From CAYQOX01 sp964419335 (GTDB taxonomy: Bacteria; Hinthialibacterota; Hinthialibacteria; Hinthialibacterales; Hinthialibacteraceae), in NCBI GenBank assembly GCA_964419335.1, contig CAYQOX010000033.1, forward strand, positions 1 through 58,121: a stretch of 58,121 nt of DNA, in the 5' to 3' direction. Below the pieces are notes generated by a model, which was given only the letters and a program-made list of their open reading frames with translations, did not search any database and was not told the origin of the DNA. The position numbers were made by a program, and so were the translations under genes. This document shows, in pieces, positions 44,833-53,052 of this stretch; the stretch's first letter is position 1, and each line of letters begins with the position of its first letter.

Positions 44833-45719
44833 AAAGATTGCCGTAATGCCTCTTCGATGGGGGTGAGGGTTAATTGAAGATCGTGTTGGATTTTGTCACT
44901 CACGAGAGAAACATCGGCAGGCCGGGGATATCCGGTATCCATTTCTTTTAATGAAACGGGTTGAATCAGGTCATTCGAATAGCCGCGTATTTTGGTGACA
45001 TTTTCTCCGAAGGCAACTCGGCTCACCCGTTCAGGGCCTCCCAAGTGATAGATCTTTTGGCAAGAGTCCAAAGTGAGAAGTTTTTTTATGGCTTGGACGA
45101 TATCCAATACAAAGACGGGGGTGCGGTACTCGTCATGGAACAGTTTGGCTTTTGAACCTTGGAGAAAGGTACGATCCATCCATTGAAGGAAGGAGCCTTT
45201 GCCTGCGCCGGTGGGGGGACCGAACATCAAAGCCGCGCGTAAGATGGCGTAAGAAGAAGCATGTTGGAGGACAATCTCTTCTCCCTCCGATTTGGTTTGG
45301 CCGTAGATGCTAACAGGGCACAGTGGATCTTCTTCGCTATAGGGCGGGTTTTGCCCATCGAACACCAAATCTGTGGAAATATAGATAAAGAGACCTTCCT
45401 CGTGAGGCATTTGATCGACGAGATGCCCGGTACCATCCACGTTGACTTTGCGTGCCAAGTCGGGATCCGATTCACACATGGCGCCGCTGGCGATTGCGGC
45501 GCAATGCACCACCGCATCGGGTTGGAAAGTGCAATATAAATGCGCCACGGTCTTTTCTTGTTCTAGTGAGAGAGGAAAGACCTTGGCTTTAGGAAATTCA
45601 ATGGGGTGAGTTCCATAGGTAATGGCGACATCATACTCCTCAACAAGGGCGTTGGCGATATGCCAACCAAGGAAGCCACTCGCCCCGGTCACAAGGACTT
45701 TTTGTCTTGGGTTGCTCAT
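44823..45719 (-). CDS. RmlD-like dTDP-4-dehydrorhamnose reductase / NAD-dependent sugar epimerase family
   Basis: Extended SDR of ~298 residues: VLVTGASGFLGWHIANALVEEYDVA, PDAVVHCAAIASGAMCESDPDLARKVNVDGTGHLVDQM, FIYISTDLVFDGQNPPYSEEDPLCPVSIYGQTKSEGEEIVL (YxxxK as YGQTK), then AILRAALMFGPPTGAGKG. This order is that of RmlD and related nucleotide-sugar reductases; an RmlA homologue is at 57003. It starts 2 bp after the mazG stop and so is in an operon with it. Its 3' end overlaps the convergent coiled-coil gene by 10 bp. The start at 45719 has AAGGAT upstream. Confidence 0.85.
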   Translation of the reverse strand: MSNPRQKVLVTGASGFLGWHIANALVEEYDVAITYGTHPIEFPKAKVFPLSLEQEKTVAHLYCTFQPDAVVHCAAIASGAMCESDPDLARKVNVDGTGHLVDQMPHEEGLFIYISTDLVFDGQNPPYSEEDPLCPVSIYGQTKSEGEEIVLQHASSYAILRAALMFGPPTGAGKGSFLQWMDRTFLQGSKAKLFHDEYRTPVFVLDIVQAIKKLLTLDSCQKIYHLGGPERVSRVAFGENVTKIRGYSNDLIQPVSLKEMDTGYPRPADVSLVSDKIQHDLQLTLTPIEEALRQSFHS

Positions 45720-45721
45720 GG

Positions 45722-46531
45722 TTAGGTATCCTTTTTTGTTATTTTTTCCTTGTGTTTGGCTTGTTCCCACAAACCATCCATTTCTTCTAAGGTCATATGA
45801 TTGAGAATTTGTTGATTCTTTTTGGCTTGGTCTTCGATATAGCGAAAACGACGCTTGAATTTTTGATTGGTTTTGGCAAGCGCCTGCTCTGGATCGACAT
45901 CGACATAACGAGCGACATTGACCAATGCAAAGAGAAGATCCCCCAGTTCTTCTTCGACCCGCTGCCGGTGCTCTTCAGATCGAGCGCGGCGGAACTCCTG
46001 CCATTCCTCTTCGAATTTTTCGAAGACCTCCTCCACTTGCTCCCAATCAAAACCAACCCGGGAAGCCCGTTCTTGGATGCGCTGGGCTTGCATCAAGGCG
46101 GGTAGATGGTTGGGAATGCCATCGAGAATGGATTCGCGTTCCGGTTTTTCTTTTTTCTTATCCGTTTCCCAATTGCGTAAAACTTCATCGGCGGAGTGGG
46201 CATCTCGATCTGAGAAAACATGGGGATGACGGCTAACTAATTTATGGCCTATTTTTTCTAAAACATCGAGAATGGTAAATCGTCCCTCTTCTTGGGCAAT
46301 GCGGGCATGAAAGACGACTTGTAAGAGGACATCGCCGCATTCTTCCATGAGGGCCTCGTCATCCTGAGCGTCGATCGTTTCGAGCAATTCGTAGGCTTCT
46401 TCGATCATATATTTTTTGAGGGTTTCGTGGGTTTGCTCTTTATCCCAGGGGCAACCGTCGGGGGAACGCAAACGCGCCATGATTTTAACTAATTCATTGA
46501 ATTTTTCTTTGATTTGTTCGGAATGATCCAT
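45722..46531 (-). CDS. mazG: Nucleoside triphosphate pyrophosphohydrolase MazG
   Basis: Hydrolyses (d)NTPs to monophosphates and PPi, a house-cleaning and stress function. About 269 residues with the tandem MazG arrangement: RLRSPDGCPWDKEQTHETLKKYMIEEAYELLETID, EECGDVLLQVVFHARIA, DEVLRNWETDKKKEK, then a second EEELGDLLFALVNVARYVDVDPEQALAKTNQKFKRRFRYIE. This is the full-length MazG type. The ATG at 46531 follows AGGAG at 5 nt; an upstream Met (46564) has none. Translationally close to the RmlD-like gene downstream. Confidence 0.95.
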   Translation of the reverse strand: MDHSEQIKEKFNELVKIMARLRSPDGCPWDKEQTHETLKKYMIEEAYELLETIDAQDDEALMEECGDVLLQVVFHARIAQEEGRFTILDVLEKIGHKLVSRHPHVFSDRDAHSADEVLRNWETDKKKEKPERESILDGIPNHLPALMQAQRIQERASRVGFDWEQVEEVFEKFEEEWQEFRRARSEEHRQRVEEELGDLLFALVNVARYVDVDPEQALAKTNQKFKRRFRYIEDQAKKNQQILNHMTLEEMDGLWEQAKHKEKITKKDT

Positions 46532-46594
46532 GAAAGCTCCTTCTATTCTGGTATGGTTTTCCAATATTCTGGCTCATGAAACCGATAAAGATGT

Positions 46595-46600
46595 TATAAT
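46595..46600 (+). promoter_or_regulatory. Extended -10 promoter element
   Basis: TATAAT (46595-46600) preceded by TGT, an extended -10, 50 bp upstream of the gene at 46650; no good -35. Lies in the divergent gap with mazG. Confidence 0.45.
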
Positions 46601-46649
46601 GATCTGTCGAAACTATAGCATCTCCGCAAGGAAATAGGAGATCAACCGT

Positions 46650-47312
46650 ATGCATACGCTATGGACTTATTCTGGAATTATACTAGTAATCAGCTTGGTT
46701 TGTACAACCGCATATCCTGCTCCCGACTTGGTGATCTTCCACAATGGGGATTATGCATTCGGCACAACCACGGTGGATGAAGATACCGACGAGATTGTAC
46801 TCGAAAGTGAGGGTGAGACGAAACATTACACCAAACGGCAAGTGCGTGAAGTGTTTCCTGGAGTATCCAAACCGGCGGATGGGGAAGTGGTAACCGCCTC
46901 GAAATACGTCATTTCTGCTACGGGAATGATCCCTCAAATTACAGCGCCGATTACGACCCGATCACGGTTGGAAACTGATTTGGAAGAGAATCCTGAAATT
47001 ATATTTGATGTAGAGGATGGATTTCAGGTGGCCAAGATTCATCTGTTTTCGACCAATCCAGATTTTTATAACCGGATAGGGAGTTACTTGGTATTTATCC
47101 TGGAAAATCACACGACACAAACCTGGCGAGCGGTTGAATTCCGGGCTACGTTTTATGGTGAAGAGGATCAGTTATTGGCTTCCAAAGATTTTTATATTTT
47201 TCGCCTACCGGCCAGCACTCCCGATCGCACACCAAGAACCGTGGTGAAACTAAACATTCCCGATATTCCTTACGACCTTATTCATCGTGTACGAATCGTG
47301 CGGAAATTTTAG
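46650..47312 (+). CDS. Secreted protein of unknown function
   Basis: 220 residues with a signal peptide (MHTLWTYSGIILVISLVCTTAYPAP). The mature N-terminus DLVIFHNGDYAFGTTTVDEDTDEIVLESEGETKHYTKRQVREVF resembles the short SH3-like barrel found on many planctomycete-type secreted proteins ('FxNGDxxxGxxxxxxxxxIxL'). The C-terminal part (LVFILENHTTQTWRAVEFRATFYGEEDQLLASKDFYIFRLPASTPDRTPRTV) is FxLYD-like, a beta-sandwich. Not identified further. Followed within 19 bp by an SDR gene. Confidence 0.75.
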   Translation: MHTLWTYSGIILVISLVCTTAYPAPDLVIFHNGDYAFGTTTVDEDTDEIVLESEGETKHYTKRQVREVFPGVSKPADGEVVTASKYVISATGMIPQITAPITTRSRLETDLEENPEIIFDVEDGFQVAKIHLFSTNPDFYNRIGSYLVFILENHTTQTWRAVEFRATFYGEEDQLLASKDFYIFRLPASTPDRTPRTVVKLNIPDIPYDLIHRVRIVRKF

Positions 47313-47331
47313 AAAAAGGAAGCGTTCAACC

Positions 47332-48180
47332 ATGGACCAACCCGCTCTATTGATCACAGGCAGTTCATCCGGAATTGGGCGTGCATGTACGCTGCGGATG
47401 GCACAGGAAGGTTTTTATGTTTATGCTGGGGTACGTAAGGAGCAGGACTTTCAAGAATTAAAAAAACTTGGGAGAGACAACATTCAACCGGTTTATTTGG
47501 ATGTTACCCGCCAAGATGATATTGAGCATGTGAGAAAACTCATACACCAGGAGAGGAATCATCGTGGGCTCCAGGGGCTGGTTAATAATTCCGGAATATC
47601 GATCATTGGTCCTATCGAAATCTTGCCGGTAGAAAAGTTCAGAGAGCAATTTGAGGTCAATTTCTTTGGAGTCATCAGCGTAACCCAAGCGTTCATACCG
47701 CTTCTGCGGGCGGGAAAAGGGCGGATTGTGAATATGGGATCGATTGCAGGACAAAGTGCGATGCCTTATACAGGAGCGTATTGTGCTTCGAAATTCGCCC
47801 TTCGTTCGATGAATGATTCGCTTCGTATTGAGATGCGGCCCTGGAAGATTCCGGTTTCCATTATAGAACCGGGAGCGATTCAAACCTCGATTTGGACACG
47901 TTCGAAACAAAATGCCGAAGAGACGTTATCTCATTTAGATGAAGAAAATCTCAGTCTGTATCAAAAACCGCTGGATGTGCTGCGACAATCTGTAAATAAA
48001 ATTGAAAGAAATTCCCTTCCTTCTAAAAAAGTGGTCAATGCAGTGTATCATGCTCTGACGGCGAAAAAGCCAAAACCACGTTACACAATCGGGCGAGATG
48101 CGAAACTACGTTATATACTTGAGATCCTACCTTATTGGGTACGTGACCGGATTCTATTTCGTTATTTTCACACCGATTAA
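47332..48180 (+). CDS. Short-chain dehydrogenase/reductase (17beta-HSD-like)
   Basis: Classical SDR, 282 residues: ALLITGSSSGIGRACTLRMAQEGF, LVNNSGISIIGPIE, IVNMGSIAGQSAMPYTGAYCASKFAL (YCASK catalytic motif) and SIIEPGAIQTSIW. The C-terminal ~70 residues with KKPKPRYTIGRDAKLRYILEILPYWVRDRILFRYF match the 17beta-hydroxysteroid-dehydrogenase-like/oxidoreductase subgroup. Substrate unknown. The ATG at 47332 follows AAGGAAG; the ORF is open 15 codons upstream into the preceding gene's 3' end. Probably co-transcribed with the 46650 gene. Confidence 0.9.
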   Translation: MDQPALLITGSSSGIGRACTLRMAQEGFYVYAGVRKEQDFQELKKLGRDNIQPVYLDVTRQDDIEHVRKLIHQERNHRGLQGLVNNSGISIIGPIEILPVEKFREQFEVNFFGVISVTQAFIPLLRAGKGRIVNMGSIAGQSAMPYTGAYCASKFALRSMNDSLRIEMRPWKIPVSIIEPGAIQTSIWTRSKQNAEETLSHLDEENLSLYQKPLDVLRQSVNKIERNSLPSKKVVNAVYHALTAKKPKPRYTIGRDAKLRYILEILPYWVRDRILFRYFHTD

Positions 48181-48206
48181 ACTGTAAAAATCATTAAATT
48201 TCATGA

Positions 48207-48212
48207 TATAAT
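48207..48212 (+). promoter_or_regulatory. -10 element of the prepilin gene
   Basis: Perfect TATAAT (48207-48212) 73 bp before the GTG start at 48285, in an AT-rich gap; the -35 region is poor. Suggests a 5' leader of about 65 nt. Confidence 0.4.
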
Positions 48213-48284
48213 CTGCTCATCTATTGTCTTTTATTCGATTGTATGATTTAATTTTACTAAAAAGAAAAATGGGGGAGAGAGAAC

Positions 48285-48893
48285 GTGAAAAAACAATCCG
48301 GTTTTACATTAATTGAATTGCTGATCGTGGTAGCCATCATTGGGATTCTGGCGGCGATTGCGGTACCTAATTTTCTCAATGCTCAGGTACGAGCGAAGTT
48401 GGCGCGGGTAGAATCTGACTTAAAATCTCTTGCGACTGCATTGACGATGTATCGGGTGGATCATAACCGTCCGCCGGATGATACAAAAACTCCCAACCAT
48501 GGATGGGCGCTATCTTATTTAAAGCTGACGACACCTACTCCTTATATGAGTAATGTGATAGCCGATGTATTCCAAGCCGATGATGTTAATTTAGGCGAAG
48601 GACATCGAGTCGGTGGTCCTAATAGTCCGCTTACGTATGATTATGGCACGGATGAATTTCATGGGTATGATGGGAAAACAAGTCATCCTTGGTACAAGGC
48701 CTGGCGAAATTCAACCTGGAAAATTGGGAGTTGTGGGCCGGATAATAAATACTTGAATGTAGACTTCATCGTGCCGGGGGCGGGTTGGCTGGCTGGAGCC
48801 TGGTACGATCCGAGCAATGGGCTTATTTCTCCGGGGGACATTTTCCGGGGAGAAGAGTTTTATAGTAAAGATTCAAAACAACGTAATAATTAA
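48285..48893 (+). CDS. Type II secretion/type IV pilus-like prepilin (PulG family)
   Basis: 202 residues with the class III signal MKKQSGFTLIELLIVVAIIGILAAIAVPNFLNAQ: prepilin peptidase would cut after Gly before FTLIE. Then KLARVESDLKSLATALTMYRVDHNRPP, a variant found in planctomycete-, Hydrogenedentes- and Sumerlaeota-type major pseudopilins. The C-terminus has GSCGPDNKYLN and SPGDIFRG typical of the same set. GTG start after GGGGGAGAGAG. It is followed by a terminator and no other pilus gene, so the assembly machinery is elsewhere. Confidence 0.93.
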   Translation: MKKQSGFTLIELLIVVAIIGILAAIAVPNFLNAQVRAKLARVESDLKSLATALTMYRVDHNRPPDDTKTPNHGWALSYLKLTTPTPYMSNVIADVFQADDVNLGEGHRVGGPNSPLTYDYGTDEFHGYDGKTSHPWYKAWRNSTWKIGSCGPDNKYLNVDFIVPGAGWLAGAWYDPSNGLISPGDIFRGEEFYSKDSKQRNN

Positions 48894-48920
48894 GTTTACG
48901 TCATAGATCGTAGTATGGAT

Positions 48921-48958
48921 AAGGTAATGGTGCTTGTTGAAGTCCATTACCTTATTTT
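48921..48958. terminator. Terminator between prepilin and antiporter genes
   Basis: AAGGTAATGG (48921-48930) / CCATTACCTT (48944-48953), 10 bp with a 13-nt loop, followed by ATTTTAT, between convergent stops at 48893 and 48957. Confidence 0.75.
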
Positions 48959-50732
48959 ATGTTTCATTAACATAACTGATGATTTCATCGCCTTCTTCTG
49001 GTTGAATAGAGTGTTCGGTGGTAAAAATGAGGAGGGTCTTATTTTCACGCAAGATGAATAAAGGAATTGCATTTTCTCCATAATATTGCTTGAAATTCTC
49101 GTAGGTAAATTCCTTGGTTAGTTTGGTCTTTTTGACAATCCATCCCTGAAAATAAAGGGTTTGGAAAGTGTCATAGGTGATGTTTTCACCAAATAATAAA
49201 CGACCGCGTAAATGTTTGGGGAGGGAGGAATCATTCTTTTTATCTTCGGCTGTCATCAATTGATAGACTTCAGCCCGTCCGAAAACCGTCTCGAAATGTA
49301 ATGCGGATAAGGAGTTTACTTCTTCGTTTGGGGTCATGGCTAGTAAACGCCCAATTCCCTCCAAGGCGAGATAGCCGGTAAAGACGTTGCCATAAAAAGT
49401 GGGTAAGCCTTCTAAACGAGCGTGATAAATGTTGTGACGGTTTTTGTCAGTGATAAAAACGTTGAAACCGCTTTGCTGTAAACCTTTCGCCATTTGGCAA
49501 ACCCAAGGGAAAGCGCCAAGAAACAAAATTCCCTGGGGATTGCTTTGGGCAACTTGCAGCCATTGGCCAACGGGTTTCGCACTCAAGCCATAAATGAGTA
49601 CGGTACCAATGATCATCATAAAGGTATAGGGTACAAGCCATTCCGCTTGATTCACTCCCGCCTCTTCAAGACGTAACGCGAAGACGGAGGCGACCGCGGC
49701 CGCGACAATGCCCCGAGGTGCCATCCAGGCAAGAAAACCGCGCTCTTTCCAGTTTAAATCGGAAGTGAGAGTGGAAAAAAGAACAGAAAGAGGGCGAATC
49801 AAAAAGATAGAGAGCAGTAAAAAGGGGAAGCCCGTTAAGGTAGCCCGCCATAGATCCGGCGGATGGATGCGGGCGGCAAGAATGACGAATAAGCATGAGA
49901 TTAGTAAGACGACGAGATCTTCTTTGAATTCGATAATATGCTTGATATCCACTTTGCTTTGGTTGGCCAGAAAGATCCCCATGATGGTTACGGCGAAAAG
50001 CCCCGATTCGTGCTGGATGAGATCGGAAACCATAAAAACAGTGACGACCATCATTAAGGTGAGGGGATTATGGAGAAAGTCGGGAACCCAGTAGCGGTTG
50101 AGCACGAGGTAGAGGATCCACCCGCCCAAGATGCCGCATAGGAGTCCTAAAGTGATCGTTTTGGTAATGCCGAGAAGCACAATTTGGGTGGCGTCATGGA
50201 TGGAGGTTTGTAAAATCACGTCGTAAATTAATAAAACGAGCAAGGCGCCAATGGGATCGATTAAAATGCCTTCCCATTTCAATATCGACCCCAATCTGGG
50301 TTTAGGATGAATAAAACGAAGCAAGGGAATGATAACGGTAGGGCCGGTGACGACAAGAATCCCGCCAAACAAGACGGCCAGGCGAAATTCCATGTCTAGA
50401 AGAATATAAGCGAAGAATGCACTGAGAAACCAGGTTATGACTGCGCCGATGGTGATCAGGTTGCGTATAACGGATTGTCCCCCTTGGAGGTCGTTACGCT
50501 TCAAGGCTAAGCCACCTTCAAACAGGATGACAGCGACAGAGATGGAAACAATCGGTAAAAGCAAATGGCCTAGAAGGGCGTCGGGATGGATCCAATCAAA
50601 AACAGGACCGACGAGGATACCCGCCAGAAGTAGAATTAAGATCGAAGGCAAATTAATCCGCCAGGCGAGCCATTGGGCACCAACCCCGACAATTAAAATG
50701 CTCACAAGTCCAATTAAAATGGTATTATCCAA
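48957..50732 (-). CDS. CPA-type Na+(K+)/H+ antiporter with C-terminal TrkA-N/RCK-like domain
   Basis: 591 residues. About 12 membrane segments form an NhaP/CPA-type transporter: ILILLLAGILVGPVFD, VAVILFEGGLALKRNDL, GGILVVTGPTVIIPLLRFI, GILIDPIGALLVLLIYDV (the D-containing ion site) and AWMAPRGIVAAAVASVFALRLEE. The soluble C-terminal ~190 residues start with a Rossmann-like GILFLGAFPWVCQMAKGLQQSGFNVFITDKN and end with a TrkA-C-like GDEIISYV. This layout is typical of ligand-gated cation/proton antiporters. The ORF start has no strong ribosome site visible. Confidence 0.9.
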   Translation of the reverse strand: MDNTILIGLVSILIVGVGAQWLAWRINLPSILILLLAGILVGPVFDWIHPDALLGHLLLPIVSISVAVILFEGGLALKRNDLQGGQSVIRNLITIGAVITWFLSAFFAYILLDMEFRLAVLFGGILVVTGPTVIIPLLRFIHPKPRLGSILKWEGILIDPIGALLVLLIYDVILQTSIHDATQIVLLGITKTITLGLLCGILGGWILYLVLNRYWVPDFLHNPLTLMMVVTVFMVSDLIQHESGLFAVTIMGIFLANQSKVDIKHIIEFKEDLVVLLISCLFVILAARIHPPDLWRATLTGFPFLLLSIFLIRPLSVLFSTLTSDLNWKERGFLAWMAPRGIVAAAVASVFALRLEEAGVNQAEWLVPYTFMMIIGTVLIYGLSAKPVGQWLQVAQSNPQGILFLGAFPWVCQMAKGLQQSGFNVFITDKNRHNIYHARLEGLPTFYGNVFTGYLALEGIGRLLAMTPNEEVNSLSALHFETVFGRAEVYQLMTAEDKKNDSSLPKHLRGRLLFGENITYDTFQTLYFQGWIVKKTKLTKEFTYENFKQYYGENAIPLFILRENKTLLIFTTEHSIQPEEGDEIISYVNET

Positions 50733-50877
50733 TCGAAACTCCTATCGACACGATGGATTCTTGCATATCGGTCAACAAGGTTAATGAGGGCTATTTTTTC
50801 GTATTATGGGCTCAAACTCAAGATTATGATAGAATAAAGTGTTAATTTAAGACCCAGCAACGGAGAACCTTAAAAAC

Positions 50878-51243
50878 ATGCGAATTGCCATTATCTGCAG
50901 GGAGGGTGGAAAAACGCTTGCCCAGCATGGGGAAGAATGTTTTGAATTGGCTATTTATGATGTAGATCAGGGAAAATCGGAGTTTATTGAAATACGAAAG
51001 AAACGTGCCGGGGCTTTAAGTATGGGACTGTGTCATGAAGTAGACGGCTCCCCAAGCATGCCGCAGGCGCATCCAAGTTTATTAGAGATTCTGGCTGATT
51101 GTGACGTATTCATTTCCCGAGAAATCGAGAAGCCTTTGGTTCATGAACTTCAATCCTATGGGATTAAGGTCTTTTATTCCTCAGAAGAATCCGTCCGTAA
51201 AACAGCGCAACTGTTTGCGGAAAATCGTTTAGCCTTCATGTGA
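50878..51243 (+). CDS. NifX/NifY-like (dinitrogenase iron-molybdenum cofactor family) protein
   Basis: 121 residues: MRIAIICREGGKTLAQHGEECFELAIYDVDQGKSEFIEIRKK, with EILADCDVFISREIEKPLVHELQSYGIKVFY. Members of this PF02579-type family bind Fe-S or metal-cofactor fragments, but most homologues outside nif clusters are of unknown role. No nif gene is nearby. It starts with an ATG after an AT-rich gap and is followed 11 bp later by a methyltransferase, so the two are probably co-transcribed. Confidence 0.8.
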   Translation: MRIAIICREGGKTLAQHGEECFELAIYDVDQGKSEFIEIRKKRAGALSMGLCHEVDGSPSMPQAHPSLLEILADCDVFISREIEKPLVHELQSYGIKVFYSSEESVRKTAQLFAENRLAFM

Positions 51244-51254
51244 AAGGATGATCT

Positions 51255-51893
51255 ATGGGTATGAATGACTTCGATCAATACGCTCAACAATGGGATCAAG
51301 AACAGCGCCGGCAACAACAAGCCGCTGACATCGCAGAGGTTTTTGTGAGAAATATTGAGTTTCATTCTCAAATGCGGATCTTGGATTACGGAGCGGGAAC
51401 CGGGATGGTTCTGCTTAAAATTCAACCGTATGTAAAGGAAATTGTTGCGGCTGATACTTCGCAAGGGATGCTGGAAGTCTTACGTCAAAAGTTGAAGGAT
51501 GAATCGATTCAGAATGTACAGACCATCCAATGGAACATTGAAGAGGATGAGCTTTTGGATCCACGTTTTGACCTGATTATCAGCACCATGACCCTCCATC
51601 ATATTCCAAACATTCCTCAGGTATTGCGGCGATTTTATGAACTTTTAAAACCCAAGGGACAACTTGCGATTGCAGATTTAGATAAAGAAGAGGGGGATTT
51701 TCATAGAGAGGAGCAGAAGGTTCCGCATGCGGGTTTTGCGAGGGAGTCATTTCGTGCGATGTTGTTGGAAGCTGGTTTTACCTTTGAGAGGTTTCAAACC
51801 GCATCAACGGTCGTAAAAAAGAATAAGGATAACGTTGATAAAGAATATTCGATCTTCCTTGCGCTAAGTACAAAGGAAAGGGACGGAGTATGA
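51255..51893 (+). CDS. Class I SAM-dependent methyltransferase
   Basis: 212 residues. SAM-binding motif MRILDYGAGTGMVLLKIQPYVKEIVAADTS (motif I and acidic end), NIEEDELLDPRFDLIISTMTLHHI (motif IV) and RRFYELLKPKGQLAIADLD (motif VI-like). UbiE/SmtA-like fold; the methyl acceptor is unknown. A tandem ATG start (MGM) is preceded by AAAGGAT. The stop codon TGA (51891-51893) lies inside the loop of its own terminator. Confidence 0.88.
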   Translation: MGMNDFDQYAQQWDQEQRRQQQAADIAEVFVRNIEFHSQMRILDYGAGTGMVLLKIQPYVKEIVAADTSQGMLEVLRQKLKDESIQNVQTIQWNIEEDELLDPRFDLIISTMTLHHIPNIPQVLRRFYELLKPKGQLAIADLDKEEGDFHREEQKVPHAGFARESFRAMLLEAGFTFERFQTASTVVKKNKDNVDKEYSIFLALSTKERDGV

Positions 51894-51915
51894 GTTGACC
51901 TCCGTCCCCTTTTTG
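51880..51915 (+). terminator. Intrinsic terminator enclosing the stop codon
   Basis: GGGACGGAG (51880-51888) / CTCCGTCCC (51900-51908), 9-bp stem, 11-nt loop, then CTTTTT. The left arm is coding sequence of the methyltransferase and the loop contains its TGA. Confidence 0.85.
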
Positions 51916-51936
51916 GTTTGAGTCTATAGTGAAGGA

Positions 51937-53031
51937 TTAAGAGACATTGCGTTGATTTTTTTGAGAAGCATCGGAGAATTCTTCTTCCAATTTCATATAT
52001 AGAGTTTTTCGACAAATCCCCAAGATTTTGGCGGTTTTGGATTTGTTATTGCCGAGATAACTCATGGTTTTGAGGATATACGCCCGTTCAACTTCTTTCA
52101 TGGAGAGACCTACCGGGAAGAAGATTCCATCCTGGCTGGTGGTGGACATCATTCCGTTATTGTACAGGGTGGAATTCATCATTCCTGAACCACGAATGAC
52201 CCCCGTGTTCATATCGGAAGGCACCATGGTATTGAGATTCATCTGATCCTCATTGTTAATTTCTTCCACCACATGTTGGGGTAGATGTTCGGGTGTAATG
52301 ACATCTTCATCGGAAAAGAGGGTGGCTTGGGATAAGACATTGTTTAATTCACGGACATTACCAGGCCAATCGTATTGTTTGAGGATATGCATAGTTTCCG
52401 GCAAGACTTCTTTTTGTGGGGTTTGGTATTGCTCCGATAATTGCTCTAAGAAATGATGAACAAGAATGGGGATATCATTTTTGCGTTTACGTAGAGGAGG
52501 GATTGTGATGCGAATCACTTGCAGACGATGAAGTAGATCACTGCGAAAACGATTTTGCTGAACCGCATGAGCAGGGTTATCATTGGTGGCGGCCAAGATA
52601 CGAACGTTAATATCGAGTTCTTCTTCACCCGCGATTTTGCGAATTTTTTTGCTTTCGAGTGCACGTAAGAGGGAGACTTGAACCTCGTTCTTCATGGTTA
52701 ACAGTTCATCTAAGAAGAGAGTGCCGCCATCGGCTTTTTGGAAATATCCGGATTTCGATTTCACCGCGCCGGTAAAAGCCCCTTTTTCATGACCGAACAG
52801 CTCACTGGCGACCAGTTCTGGGGAGATGAGCCCCATGTTTACCGCCACGAAGGGCTTATGGCCACGTTGGCTTCTTTTATGGATTTCGCTGGCGACTAAC
52901 TCTTTGCCGCTTCCGGTTTCTCCTTCGATAAGTACGGGAAAGTCGACTGAGGCGGCTTTTTCGATCATGTGAAAAATCTTTTTCATGCTACGGCTTTTAC
53001 CAAGTAGTTCTCCACATTTATCATTCAACAT
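51937..53031 (-). CDS. Sigma-54-dependent AAA+ transcription activator without a sensor domain
   Basis: About 364 residues of PspF-like layout: no receiver or PAS domain, the AAA+ module starts within the first ~15 residues. Walker A GETGSGKE, the sigma-54 contact loop GAFTGA in ELFGHEKGAFTGAVKSKSGYF, Walker B GGTLFLDEL, and LLHRLQVIRITIPPLRKRKNDI. A Met/Asn-rich linker (MNTGVIRGSGMMNSTLYNNGMM) follows, then a Fis-type HTH (YILKTMSYLGNNKSKTAKILGICRKTLYMKLEE). Drives transcription from -24/-12 promoters; the signal is unknown. The ATG at 53031 follows AAGGA; the ORF could begin at a TTG at 53037. It is 21 bp after the nucleotidyltransferase stop, so they are co-transcribed. Confidence 0.93.
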   Translation of the reverse strand: MLNDKCGELLGKSRSMKKIFHMIEKAASVDFPVLIEGETGSGKELVASEIHKRSQRGHKPFVAVNMGLISPELVASELFGHEKGAFTGAVKSKSGYFQKADGGTLFLDELLTMKNEVQVSLLRALESKKIRKIAGEEELDINVRILAATNDNPAHAVQQNRFRSDLLHRLQVIRITIPPLRKRKNDIPILVHHFLEQLSEQYQTPQKEVLPETMHILKQYDWPGNVRELNNVLSQATLFSDEDVITPEHLPQHVVEEINNEDQMNLNTMVPSDMNTGVIRGSGMMNSTLYNNGMMSTTSQDGIFFPVGLSMKEVERAYILKTMSYLGNNKSKTAKILGICRKTLYMKLEEEFSDASQKNQRNVS

Positions 53032-53052
53032 TCTCAATTCCTTTCTACGTTA

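Noticed and set aside
51937..53031. Sigma-54 (-24/-12) promoters near the activator
   Set aside because: No TGGCAC-N5-TTGC match was found by eye in the adjacent gaps.
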